Positions 30,138 to 37,655 of a stretch of 64,000 bases of DNA are shown one piece after another (position 1 is the first letter of the stretch; each line of letters opens with the position of its first letter). Under the pieces are notes generated by a model, which ran no database searches, was not told the DNA's origin, and was given only the letters and a program-made list of their open reading frames with translations. The stretch is from a virus: positions 1-64,000 of the IMG/VR virus record IMGVR_UViG_3300025728_000009; one strand, given 5' to 3'. The translations under genes were made by a program, and so were the position numbers.

Positions 30138-30392
30138 TCAATTATCTTTAGTCCCGAGTTGTAGAGTTCGTTTATTGTAATAGGAAGCTTCAGGTTTTAC
30201 AAACTGATTGCCTCGAAAGTCTGTGTAATCAAAGTGCTTCCCACAACCATATTCCTCGTCTGCTGTGAACTCTTCAACAGATACATTTCCGCCTTGATCA
30301 TAATAACCAGTTCCAGACGAATGTACCAATACTTCTACAGTCGCTTCTTGGTCTTGTGTGAGCAACCACTCACGAAATTCTGCTACGTTCAT
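30138..30392 (-). CDS. Hypothetical protein
   Basis: 84 residues, starts MNVAEFREWLLTQDQEATVEV, acidic. The form 'helix then VEVLVHSSG' recalls small conserved phage proteins; function unknown. Confidence 0.7.
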   Translation of the reverse strand: MNVAEFREWLLTQDQEATVEVLVHSSGTGYYDQGGNVSVEEFTADEEYGCGKHFDYTDFRGNQFVKPEASYYNKRTLQLGTKDN

Positions 30393-30712
30393 TTCTTACT
30401 CCTATATTCTTCAGGCCAAGGTATGTCACAATGACGACACTTTCTAAATCCCCACATGTGTAGACCATTAGTCTGTTTACAGATTGAATAGTCATCTGGT
30501 GGATACTCCTCAATATAAACAGGCTTAGCTTTAGCCTCATACTGTGTCTTCAAATGTTCCAACTGATCAGTAGCAAACTCACCTCGATAATCGCCACCAA
30601 CATATTCTGCGAAGTTACCTACTCCGTAGGTACGGATAGCATTTTCAAATACATCCATTCCTGTTGTGGCTTCTACTAGTGGTAGAGCGTTTGGTGCGTA
30701 TTCGTCTGTCAT
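30389..30712 (-). CDS. Hypothetical protein with C-terminal Cys pair
   Basis: 107 residues. Ends with WGFRKCRHCDIPWP, a CxxC that with Cys82 could bind zinc. No family recognised. Confidence 0.65.
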   Translation of the reverse strand: MTDEYAPNALPLVEATTGMDVFENAIRTYGVGNFAEYVGGDYRGEFATDQLEHLKTQYEAKAKPVYIEEYPPDDYSICKQTNGLHMWGFRKCRHCDIPWPEEYRSKK

Positions 30713-30921
30713 TTTGAAACCTCGTTAATAACTGTAACTTTCAATTTACTAAAGTCTTCTGCACACCCAGCTATAAGTCTTGGGCCTAACCACGTAGGAA
30801 CTGTTACGCTGAAATAATAACCTTTCTTCTGAGCGCAATCAATCATGATTTTATGGTAATCTGGAGATTGAAGGTTGCAGCCTGAAAGTAATATGGCAAT
30901 CATTACTAGAAGGACTTTCAC
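30709..30921 (-). CDS. Predicted lipoprotein
   Basis: 70 residues. Signal peptide MKVLLVMIAILLSGC with lipobox LSGC (Cys15). Mature part has two Cys (DCAQKKG, AGCAEDF), which could form a disulfide in the periplasm. Role unknown; superinfection exclusion is one option. Confidence 0.75.
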   Translation of the reverse strand: MKVLLVMIAILLSGCNLQSPDYHKIMIDCAQKKGYYFSVTVPTWLGPRLIAGCAEDFSKLKVTVINEVSK

Positions 30922-31151
30922 TTATCCATTTCCTTCAACAATTCCAATAACTGCATCTCAAGACCAGCAGATTCAGCATAAGCACCGACTGCTTGAAGGT
31001 CATCAATACCTTCTTGAACCAAATCAATCAGCTTCTGTTTGTAGTCTGGTACACATGGTTCTTGTTCCCATCCACATTTTGTGCAGTCATGTCCATCTAC
31101 GAAAGCTTCGCAGCGTTGACATAGGATGTTTCCCACAGGATTAAAAGCCAT
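30918..31151 (-). CDS. Zinc-finger protein with helical tail
   Basis: 77 residues. CQRC (11-14) and CTKCG (23-27) form a short zinc ribbon, followed by a long helix (KLIDLVQEGIDDLQAV). GAGGAG precedes the ATG at 31151; a GTG one codon earlier is possible. Confidence 0.65.
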   Translation of the reverse strand: MAFNPVGNILCQRCEAFVDGHDCTKCGWEQEPCVPDYKQKLIDLVQEGIDDLQAVGAYAESAGLEMQLLELLKEMDK

Positions 31152-31231
31152 CACTTATACTCCTCAATTCCAGTATGCAAAACATAACATTTCCCGCTAG
31201 TTTTGTCCACTCCAATCACACAAACATGCAT
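31151..31231 (-). CDS. Possible microprotein
   Basis: 26 codons (MHVCVIGVDKTSGKCYVLHT...). Overlaps the previous gene and its TGA overlaps the next start. AAGGGGG sits very close to the ATG, so the start is doubtful, and it may not be a gene. Confidence 0.4.
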   Translation of the reverse strand: MHVCVIGVDKTSGKCYVLHTGIEEYK

Positions 31232-31397
31232 CCCCCTTACCTAGCTCATCAGGATAGTGTCCAACCTTAATTAGTAGCTCTTTTCCCGCTAAGTCTTGCC
31301 ATTTGAAGATGGATTTGTCTAAGCTTTGTTGAATATCAAATGAATAATTACCTGTGTAGACCTCTCCATCCCATTGTTCGTACTGTTGCTCTTTCAT
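31197..31397 (-). CDS. Hypothetical protein
   Basis: 66 residues from the ATG at 31397 after GAGGG. Contains FKWQDLAGKELLIKVG and two Cys at the end (ACLCDWSG). No family recognised. Confidence 0.65.
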   Translation of the reverse strand: MKEQQYEQWDGEVYTGNYSFDIQQSLDKSIFKWQDLAGKELLIKVGHYPDELGKGDACLCDWSGQN

Positions 31398-31609
31398 TCT
31401 GCCCTCTTCATATTGCACAAATACATAAATTCATCTTTATACATGTCTTTAACTTCTTCTGTGAAGTCCTCATTACCAAACTCATGTGTCCACACTGACC
31501 TGCCAAAGCGACTCTCTACGTCTGCATGAAAGACTGAGAAATCACACATTACAATACCTGTATAGCCAGTGATAACGATTGCTTGGTATTTACTCAGCAT
31601 TTCACTCAT
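31394..31609 (-). CDS. Conserved phage protein
   Basis: 71 residues from the ATG at 31609. The block AIVITGYTGIVMCDFSVFHAD and the segment SVWTHEF are a pattern I recall from many phage and prophage proteins of unknown function. Overlaps both neighbours. Confidence 0.75.
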   Translation of the reverse strand: MSEMLSKYQAIVITGYTGIVMCDFSVFHADVESRFGRSVWTHEFGNEDFTEEVKDMYKDEFMYLCNMKRAE

Positions 31610-31796
31610 AATCTTTCTCTCCTCCCTGCTGCCTATCTTCATAATCACTAAATTCACACAACAGATTGTAGTATGCATCAAAGCTTACATATTGTCCAAA
31701 CTCTGCTGTAATTTTCTGTACAGATGCTTGACCAAAGTCATGATATTCTACTTTAAAATTATAACGTCTTGGATTGCTGTGTTCAAGACTGCTCAT
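31602..31796 (-). CDS. Hypothetical protein
   Basis: 64 residues, acidic and Tyr-rich (FDAYYNLLCEFSDYED). No family recognised. Confidence 0.65.
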   Translation of the reverse strand: MSSLEHSNPRRYNFKVEYHDFGQASVQKITAEFGQYVSFDAYYNLLCEFSDYEDRQQGGEKDYE

Positions 31797-32026
31797 TTTC
31801 CAATTTCCTCGTGATAGTCAGAATGTCGATTGCAGCCACACCACATAAGATAATATAAAGCTTTCACTTCGTCTGTCTGATTGTTTGGAATGGTTAAGTC
31901 ACCACCATCTATGCACAAACAACCCGATTCGAAGTAATCAACTAGAAACTTGATATCCTTGGTGGCAGGTAGCTCTTTCTTACGCTTATCAAATACCTGA
32001 AGTGTTGACTCTAGCATTGTGTTCAT
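31793..32026 (-). CDS. Hypothetical protein
   Basis: 77 residues with GCLCIDGGDLTIP and LYYLMWCGCNRH; four Cys in all. No family recognised. Confidence 0.65.
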   Translation of the reverse strand: MNTMLESTLQVFDKRKKELPATKDIKFLVDYFESGCLCIDGGDLTIPNNQTDEVKALYYLMWCGCNRHSDYHEEIGK

Positions 32027-32517
32027 TTATTCAACTCCCCAATCTGTTCATTAATCCGTGTAATAGTCCATTCAGCACTTCTCAAATCTTCATGTGCTCG
32101 CTGAAGTTGTCCTTCAAGTTTCTTCAATACTGCTGTCTTACTCACATCACTCCCTTTAAGCTTAGCCCACTTCTTTGTACACTGATACCCTACAAACACA
32201 ACACCCTCATAATCATCTTTAGCGTATTCATGCACAAATTCGTAATCATTCAGATTGCAGATGAACTCTAAGTCGAATGACTCCGCATTCACATATTTCG
32301 AATATTCACGAGCCAAGCCTTCGTGTGTGAAGATGTTTGTGTCTTCTTTTCCATCCTTGAAAGGCCAATAGTTGTATGTGTCGATTAGAACTATGTCACC
32401 GTGTCTGTCTGTACGAGCTACCGCACGTCTGTCTCTGCACCAATACGGATCTGATGATGGACCAAGGTTAGGTTTCCAAGTGTATTGGAAGTAATCGCCG
32501 TCTTTGATCTGTGTCAT
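32023..32517 (-). CDS. Hypothetical protein with C-terminal coiled coil
   Basis: 164 residues. Acidic, Tyr/Trp-rich N-terminal part and a coiled-coil end (AVLKKLEGQLQRAHEDL). No family recognised. Confidence 0.7.
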   Translation of the reverse strand: MTQIKDGDYFQYTWKPNLGPSSDPYWCRDRRAVARTDRHGDIVLIDTYNYWPFKDGKEDTNIFTHEGLAREYSKYVNAESFDLEFICNLNDYEFVHEYAKDDYEGVVFVGYQCTKKWAKLKGSDVSKTAVLKKLEGQLQRAHEDLRSAEWTITRINEQIGELNK

Positions 32518-32858
32518 TTCAAACTCCTAAGCCAATTAATTTTACTCTCTTCAGTCTCACCATTCAATTCAGTCCAGACATTGACAATCTCTTCAGTTCT
32601 CATGTCACAGAAATCTTTTGGTGGTGACATAATTAGAGTCTTATCTGTCCAATTGAGAATACCACCTTCATAGCGATCTTGCCAATAAAACATTTTACCT
32701 TCGCTGTAATCAGCTATACCGTGACAATGATAACCATCCATGCTTAGGTAAGTTAGATTAGGATAGAGTTTATTAAGAACAAGGAAAGCTAGCCATTGAG
32801 GTTTATCATCGCTTGGAAATAGTGATTGTTCTACAAAGTGATAGGCTAGATCGCTCAT
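32514..32858 (-). CDS. Hypothetical protein
   Basis: 114 residues, mixed alpha/beta, no Cys cluster. Overlaps both neighbours by four bases. No family recognised. Confidence 0.7.
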   Translation of the reverse strand: MSDLAYHFVEQSLFPSDDKPQWLAFLVLNKLYPNLTYLSMDGYHCHGIADYSEGKMFYWQDRYEGGILNWTDKTLIMSPPKDFCDMRTEEIVNVWTELNGETEESKINWLRSLK

Positions 32859-33022
32859 TGTTTAATTCCTGCAATTTTGAATTCCACATTCTCAGCCACA
32901 GCCTTAAACCTGTCAAGCACTGACATAAATTGATACCCTCCAGCTTTGCTCCACACGAGGACAACAGCATTTCCTAGATGTTTGCGTAAAACGTAGGGTT
33001 CGAAGTTTTCAATTGAGTACAT
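32855..33022 (-). CDS. Small hypothetical protein
   Basis: 55 residues (MYSIENFEPYVLRKHLGNAV). First gene after the promoter at 33054-33082, GAGGAAAA upstream. Its stop overlaps the next ATG. Confidence 0.7.
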   Translation of the reverse strand: MYSIENFEPYVLRKHLGNAVVLVWSKAGGYQFMSVLDRFKAVAENVEFKIAGIKQ

Positions 33023-33053
33023 TTAGTTTTCCTCTGTGTTTTCTGTTGCTTGA

Positions 33054-33087
33054 ATTTTAGACAAAAGAAAAGGGCCTGTCAAGGCCC
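33054..33087 (-). promoter_or_regulatory. Overlapping terminator and promoter, clearest example
   Basis: On the minus strand GGGCC-TTGACA-GGCCC-TTTTCTTTT is an intrinsic terminator whose 6-base loop is exactly the consensus -35 box (33082-33077). TAAAAT (33059-33054) follows at 17 bases. It terminates the endonuclease gene at 33092 and starts the operon below. Confidence 0.9.
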
Positions 33088-33091
33088 AATA

Positions 33092-34309
33092 TCACGCAAG
33101 GTTGAAAATTTCTTTAATCTTAGGCTTTTCAAGCACCTCCAAGCTCATGCACTCAAACATCCCACCCTTAAACGGCACCAAAGGGTTGTAGTGAAACTCC
33201 CTGAATTCCTTGTGTAGTTCGGCTTCCATCTCTAAGACTGAAAGATGTTTGTCTTGCACTGTTGACAGGATTTCAACATCGTAGTACCTTCCTATCGACC
33301 ACATCCTTTCCCTCATATTGAAGGATCTACCAATCTTGATAAAAGATTCCTCTTTATTATACAAGTTTATGAGGTATAGATTGTCATCTTCGTCTGCACG
33401 ACCTTCGTATTCACCATACCCGTTATTTACGGCTGAGGATTTATATCTGCAAGACCCACCACAACCCCTACCTCTCAGGAAGTTGTTAATGGACGTGGAG
33501 TTTTCATGCCCTTCTGCACACAACCAATCAAACTTACTTGTCTGCCTGATATCATCAGTGTTGAAACCAATAAATGTAAAGCCTTGTGCAGTTACAAGGT
33601 TATTCATCTTAAGTTCATATTGTGCTGAAGTTAAAGGTGGATTATCTTTACATCGACAAGGTAGATTACCAGCCTTAAGGCTTGCATATGAGGCATTAAA
33701 AACACCATTGCAAAGACCAGCCTTTGTATACTCATCTTCTTTACAAATAGGACAGCTAACAAACCATCTTTCATACCTACCAGTGGAACCGGGCACAGGA
33801 TCTCTTTCAAACGTCGTACCGCTAACAAAGGAGCCTGTAGATAAAAACAAATCAATATAGTGTTCTATAGGTTTTACTTTGTTTTTAGATATGAGTCCAT
33901 CAAGACCAACACACCTTTTATTGTCATCTGAGCCGCCTAAGAATGAATTTATCCTCGGAAGAGTTACTACATCATTAGTTCTTAAGTCTACAGCCTTGAT
34001 CTTAGTATTAATCTTACCGTTATATTCCCCATCCCAACCTATGAATTTATAATCCCTCTTAATGCACTCCCGTATTACCAATATCTTATTTTGTTCTTCT
34101 GTTAGGTACGGAGTTCTGGCACAAAGACAAGAACATGATCCTTTACTTAGGCTGTGTGCATGAGAGGTAATTGATCCTAGTGGGAATAGTTCAGTATCTA
34201 AAGAGCACTTACTACAAGAGACAATCCACTTATCTTTCCCTATCTTACTAACTAATGTCATTATTGAATCTCTTACTTCAAACTGATCACCTTCATTGCG
34301 TACTGTCAT
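33092..34309 (-). CDS. GIY-YIG-type (T5orf172-like) endonuclease with zinc-ribbon repeats
   Basis: 405 residues. Three Cys-rich units (CSKC...CSCLC near 34-63; CPIC...CRC near 185-220; C...CGGSC near 265-285) look like repeated zinc ribbons for DNA recognition. The C-terminal 100 residues carry NLYLINLYNKEESFIKIGRS followed by R and a Glu in MEAELHKEF, as in GIY-YIG nucleases of the T5orf172 group. The residues corresponding to the GIY and YIG motifs are YLI and KIG. Mobile endonuclease by inference; it lies directly downstream of a long structured non-coding stretch. Confidence 0.75.
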   Translation of the reverse strand: MTVRNEGDQFEVRDSIMTLVSKIGKDKWIVSCSKCSLDTELFPLGSITSHAHSLSKGSCSCLCARTPYLTEEQNKILVIRECIKRDYKFIGWDGEYNGKINTKIKAVDLRTNDVVTLPRINSFLGGSDDNKRCVGLDGLISKNKVKPIEHYIDLFLSTGSFVSGTTFERDPVPGSTGRYERWFVSCPICKEDEYTKAGLCNGVFNASYASLKAGNLPCRCKDNPPLTSAQYELKMNNLVTAQGFTFIGFNTDDIRQTSKFDWLCAEGHENSTSINNFLRGRGCGGSCRYKSSAVNNGYGEYEGRADEDDNLYLINLYNKEESFIKIGRSFNMRERMWSIGRYYDVEILSTVQDKHLSVLEMEAELHKEFREFHYNPLVPFKGGMFECMSLEVLEKPKIKEIFNLA

Positions 34310-34865
34310 ACTTATTCTTTAATTCTCTTATGTATTTAGTTATTATTTATATTAGATTTATATTATTCAACTGAGTTTAGATAACTCCAAGCGAGATTAC
34401 CCCTACCCATAGCCATAAGAGAAACAATATTCTCCCATAAGACTTAGGTAGGGGTCACGCTTGAAATTATCCTCGCTCTTTCCTGTGAAGCAGCTTTACG
34501 CTGTATTCAACTTGAGATGAGAAAAATAGTCTTTCGACTCTACTAATATGCACAGGTACATTTAGTAGCCAAGGAAGGTCTTTAATAAGATTACCTTCTC
34601 GAATCACTTTTATAGGCTCTTACAGCCCCGCTAACAAGACCTGATTCTTTCGACTAGTCTTTGCTATGTGTTAGCTCCCCGGTTAGCTTTAAGCTCTGGC
34701 TGCCCGTTGCAGTTGTGTCCGCCACCAGAACCGATGACATTCTAATGTGCTGTCGCTTAGAAGAAGGTCATGTATAAATATTACGCCTTTATTTCCTCAA
34801 TTGCAACCTTTCTGACATGATATGTTTTTATAGCAAATCAAGAAAGCGATAACCTAGAGGAATAC
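34310..34865 (-). ncRNA. Structured non-coding region upstream of the endonuclease gene
   Basis: About 555 bases without a convincing gene but rich in pairing. Clearest is 34388-34463: CAAGCG and CCCCTACC on one side against GGTAGGGG and CGCTTG on the other. Others: GAAGGT/ACCTTC, CTACTAA/TTAGTAG, GCTAACA/TGTTAGC, an AGTC-GAAA-GACT tetraloop hairpin, and GAGTT/AACTC at 34371-34385. Together with the adjoining endonuclease this suggests a group I intron or other ribozyme, but I could not place the conserved core, so the class stays open. A 28-codon reading frame inside is not convincing. Confidence 0.5.
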
Positions 34866-35003
34866 CTAATCTTCCCCCTCCAACACCCTCAACACCTCTT
34901 CAAGATCCTCCCTACTCAGCCACAGAGGATGCTCATCATTAGTGTGATAGATGATAATTGCATTACCTACCTTGTCCCAATCTGTACCGTTGTCTGTGTT
35001 CAT
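34866..35003 (-). CDS. Small acidic protein
   Basis: 45 residues (MNTDNGTDWDKVGNAIIIYH, ends GED). Starts in the stop of the gene before. It is the last gene before the structured region, and might be a 5' exon if that region were an intron. Confidence 0.65.
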   Translation of the reverse strand: MNTDNGTDWDKVGNAIIIYHTNDEHPLWLSREDLEEVLRVLEGED

Positions 35004-35161
35004 TGCATATCCTGCCAAATCTTCTTCAAATGTTTCTTCTTCACATCAGGGAATGCTTGGATAATGTCCTCAAGAAAAACCCTGTGAAAAGACTTAAAGT
35101 GTAATTCAGCTACAAACTGTTCCACTTCTTCAGTTAACGCATCAAATTTCTCTTGTTTCAT
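35000..35161 (-). CDS. Small hypothetical protein
   Basis: 53 residues (MKQEKFDALTEEVEQFVAEL), helical with a basic patch near the end. ATGA overlap at both ends. Confidence 0.65.
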   Translation of the reverse strand: MKQEKFDALTEEVEQFVAELHFKSFHRVFLEDIIQAFPDVKKKHLKKIWQDMQ

Positions 35162-35424
35162 TTCACTCTCCGAATATTAGCCCACTGTTCAGCACCAAAC
35201 TGATCACGCTTAAACTCACCAGATATCTCGCCCTCAAAGGTAATGTCAAGCTTCATGTTTGTTCGTACTGACTTCTTGTAAACAGATTGAAAGGTTGTCC
35301 CTACAGATGCATAATCTGATACCCAAGGACTGCTTTCTTCACGAATCTCGGACATGTTGATTGGCTCAACCGCAAAATCTTCTGGCAAGCTTTCAATCCA
35401 AGCGATAAATTCTTTCTTGTTCAT
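35158..35424 (-). CDS. Hypothetical protein
   Basis: 88 residues from the ATG at 35424 after GGGAGAAG. Starts MNKKEFIAWIESLPEDFAVE, then a beta-like C-terminal half. No family recognised. Confidence 0.7.
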   Translation of the reverse strand: MNKKEFIAWIESLPEDFAVEPINMSEIREESSPWVSDYASVGTTFQSVYKKSVRTNMKLDITFEGEISGEFKRDQFGAEQWANIRRVK

Positions 35425-35615
35425 CACTCTTCTCCCTTCCAAATCACATTAAACCTCGGACAAACATCAGACAGCTTCCTCACATACGTATCATAATCCA
35501 TAAAATTCCCTACGATAAAGAAAATCCCTTGGGAGTTCATCACTACCATTTGATTCTCCCCAAGCTTAAGTTTCTCTCCAGAAGAGGTGTCAATAATTTT
35601 AAATTTCTTTTTCAT
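35424..35615 (-). CDS. Hypothetical protein
   Basis: 63 residues, basic start (MKKKFKIIDTSSGEKL), beta-rich. Coupled to both neighbours. Confidence 0.7.
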   Translation of the reverse strand: MKKKFKIIDTSSGEKLKLGENQMVVMNSQGIFFIVGNFMDYDTYVRKLSDVCPRFNVIWKGEE

Positions 35616-35806
35616 TCTTTACTCTCCACAAATACACCTTGTCGACTAGGTTTACTAGACAGAGAACGATAATTCTCATCGATAGCAACCATGAACTGTC
35701 CACCTTCCATGTAAAAGCCATCGTCAAGGGTTTCAATCTCCCAAGTCAACCCTTCGAACTTCCAATCCATTTCTACCCCAACATCTGGTACGAATTTGTA
35801 AGTCAT
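35612..35806 (-). CDS. Hypothetical protein, first gene of the minus-strand accessory region
   Basis: 64 residues, acidic, GAGGAG upstream. Contains LTWEIETLDDGFYMEGGQFM. No family recognised. Own promoter at 35836-35863. Confidence 0.7.
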   Translation of the reverse strand: MTYKFVPDVGVEMDWKFEGLTWEIETLDDGFYMEGGQFMVAIDENYRSLSSKPSRQGVFVESKE

Positions 35807-35835
35807 GATTTTGTCTCCTCAATTAATGTAGGCCA

Positions 35836-35863
35836 ATCATAACAGATCAGGAGCTGAAGTCAA
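35836..35863 (-). promoter_or_regulatory. sigma70-like promoter of the accessory region
   Basis: TTGACT (35863-35858), 16 bases, TATGAT (35841-35836). It diverges from the replication operon promoter 75 bases away. Confidence 0.8.
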
Positions 35864-35937
35864 GAGGGGATAGCGAATAAATTCGCATAGATGATGAATA
35901 AATTTACTGAGAGAGCAGGGGGAGAATTTTGTTGGGG

Positions 35938-35965
35938 TTGACAGAGGAGGAGAACGTGTTAGGAT
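35938..35965 (+). promoter_or_regulatory. sigma70-like promoter of the replication operon
   Basis: TTGACA (35938-35943), 16 bases, TAGGAT (35960-35965), upstream of the gene at 36002. Confidence 0.7.
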
Positions 35966-36001
35966 AGGTGTCATTGAAAGCAAACCTAACGAGGAAATGT
36001 A

Positions 36002-36301
36002 ATGGACGCTAAATGGGACAACAAACCACCAGTAATCAACGAGGAGGGTCAGCTACAATACCAAGCCTATCTAAACACAGGTACAATGCTAATTCTACGT
36101 GAAGCTTTGGATCATGACCACCCAGAAAACCTTTACAACCACCTGAAATCTCACGGCATTAAACCTGAAGATTATGGTGTCAAGCACCCTATTGACGAGA
36201 TTGCGGAAGAAGAGTATCGTGGAGTCAGTCGAGAAGAGCTTATTGTTGAGCTAGTCAAAGCCAAGCGTGAACTTGACGCAGCATATCGGGCAGGCTACTA
36301 A
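36002..36301 (+). CDS. Hypothetical protein
   Basis: 99 residues, GAGGAAA upstream. Contains EGQLQYQAYLNTGTMLILRE and a C-terminal helix (EELIVELVKAKRELDAAYRA). Followed by an 84-base gap with an AATGTC-GCT-GACATT hairpin. Confidence 0.75.
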   Translation: MDAKWDNKPPVINEEGQLQYQAYLNTGTMLILREALDHDHPENLYNHLKSHGIKPEDYGVKHPIDEIAEEEYRGVSREELIVELVKAKRELDAAYRAGY

Positions 36302-36385
36302 GCCCTCAATGTCGCTGACATTTCGAAGAAACAATACACGTATGTGGTGTATGCAAGATTAATTTAAATATAGGGATGGAGAAAG

Positions 36386-36646
36386 ATGAATCACGAAGAC
36401 GTAGATTATCCAGAGTATCACTACCAAGGCATGGGTTGTGGCCTTGAGGATCGTGGAATTACAGATCGTTATGAAGCTATGCAGTATGGTTGGGATGAGG
36501 CTATTGAGCGGTGTGCTGCTGAGGTTGTTGAGCCTTTATTGGAATTGATTAGGGTCCAAGAGATTAACAATATCGAAGCAAACACAGCGATTCGTGCTGA
36601 GCGGGATTACTACAAAGCGGCTTTTGAAGAGGTGTTGAATAAATGA
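36386..36646 (+). CDS. Hypothetical acidic protein
   Basis: 86 residues. Contains GLEDRGITDRYEAMQYGWDEA, then a helix. TGGAGAAAG upstream. Common type in phage early regions; function unknown. Confidence 0.7.
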   Translation: MNHEDVDYPEYHYQGMGCGLEDRGITDRYEAMQYGWDEAIERCAAEVVEPLLELIRVQEINNIEANTAIRAERDYYKAAFEEVLNK

Positions 36647-36867
36647 AACCAGACGGAAGCTTGACAGAATTAGAAATGTGGTCATACTGGCGGGATGATA
36701 AAGGTCACACTTATGCATTGGAATCTCAGTATGCTGATTTATTGCATGAGGATTTTATTCTTAAGAATTGTATGTTTCAGATTGCAATGGCTAAGAAGAT
36801 GATTGATGAGCGTATGCAGCAACTGGCTGAGACTGAAAATAAACTGAATGGTTGGGAGGATTACTAA
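36643..36867 (+). CDS. Hypothetical protein
   Basis: 74 residues, helical C-terminal half with coiled character. Overlaps the previous gene by four bases. Confidence 0.7.
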   Translation: MKPDGSLTELEMWSYWRDDKGHTYALESQYADLLHEDFILKNCMFQIAMAKKMIDERMQQLAETENKLNGWEDY

Positions 36868-36868
36868 T

Positions 36869-37090
36869 ATGAACGATGTAGTAGGCTATGAAGTGGTGCT
36901 ATTCCAACCAGAACAAGACGGCATTGCAATCTTCCATAGCACATCCTTGGAAGAATGTAAAGATTTTGCAACCAAAGAACGAGAGCAATTTAACACTTTT
37001 GTTGAGAATGGTTTTCCTGTAGAGTCATTGCCAGAGTTTGTGGTAGTGGCTTATTATAGTGATCAGAGTTCTGAGTGTTTGGAGGATTGA
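36869..37090 (+). CDS. Hypothetical protein
   Basis: 73 residues from the ATG at 36869 after GGGAGGA. Acidic; EVVLFQPEQDGIAIFHSTSL suggests a small alpha/beta domain. Confidence 0.7.
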   Translation: MNDVVGYEVVLFQPEQDGIAIFHSTSLEECKDFATKEREQFNTFVENGFPVESLPEFVVVAYYSDQSSECLED

Positions 37091-37092
37091 TG

Positions 37093-37275
37093 ATGAGTAT
37101 CGAAGACGTTACAGAAGACCGTAAAGCAATCCTAGCCTGTGAGCTAGAACAGTACATTAGTCGTTTCCTTGATAAACAATGGACAGTGAGCGATGCTATT
37201 GATATGATCACTGAAGATGACGATGAGAAACGATTCTTGCAATCTGCTGGGTATGACTTTAAGGTGTACTACTAA
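37093..37275 (+). CDS. Hypothetical protein
   Basis: 60 residues (MSIEDVTEDRKAI). GGAGG lies 7 bases before this ATG and 4 before the in-frame ATG at 37090, so the later one is preferred. Acidic, helical. Confidence 0.65.
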   Translation: MSIEDVTEDRKAILACELEQYISRFLDKQWTVSDAIDMITEDDDEKRFLQSAGYDFKVYY

Positions 37276-37538
37276 TGGCTATGTTCAACATTGCGAAAAA
37301 CTACAGGCAGCATTCCCCAGAAGAGTTGAGGGATATGGCCTATCGCGGGATTCTTGAGGCTAATGGTCTTGACCTCGGGGACTTCTTAGAATACATCTTT
37401 CAAGACTTCTACACTCAGCAAGATATTGACAAGATAGTAAAAGAAGCTGTAGAAGAAGATCGTGATTCGTATTCACGAGTGGAGAGTCTTAAACAGAATA
37501 TTCGTGAGGCTATTGAGATTCTGAAAGATAGTCTGTAG
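37275..37538 (+). CDS. Hypothetical protein
   Basis: 87 residues, TAATG junction. Helical and acidic (DIDKIVKEAVEEDRDSY). No family recognised. Confidence 0.7.
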   Translation: MAMFNIAKNYRQHSPEELRDMAYRGILEANGLDLGDFLEYIFQDFYTQQDIDKIVKEAVEEDRDSYSRVESLKQNIREAIEILKDSL

Positions 37539-37579
37539 GATTAGAGGTTGTGGCGAAGAATATTGATTAGGAGATTGGT

Positions 37580-37642
37580 GTGAGTGGGCGAAACAAGTTC
37601 GCTGTCATTCAATCGCCATTGGGCTTTAAGATCAAAAACTAA
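37580..37642 (+). CDS. Possible leader peptide before the helicase
   Basis: 20 codons (GTG start, MSGRNKFAVIQSPLGFKIKN). AGGAG lies 6 bases before the GTG. It ends 13 bases before the TTG chosen as helicase start, so it may help load ribosomes there. Could be chance. Confidence 0.35.
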   Translation: MSGRNKFAVIQSPLGFKIKN

Positions 37643-37655
37643 ATTGGAGAGTAGC

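Noticed and set aside
33318-33860. 180-codon plus-strand open frame
   Set aside because: Antisense to the GIY-YIG-type gene whose motifs are clear; no promoter or ribosome site.
34658-34741. 28-codon minus-strand frame MSSVLVADTT within the structured region
   Set aside because: No ribosome site and overlaps paired RNA segments; another frame over the same bases also looks protein-like, so content is not informative.
34310-34865. Firm call of a group I intron
   Set aside because: Bases such as AATTGAGG and AAGACTA recall group I core elements, but the P, Q, R and S elements could not be paired consistently and no split gene is seen.
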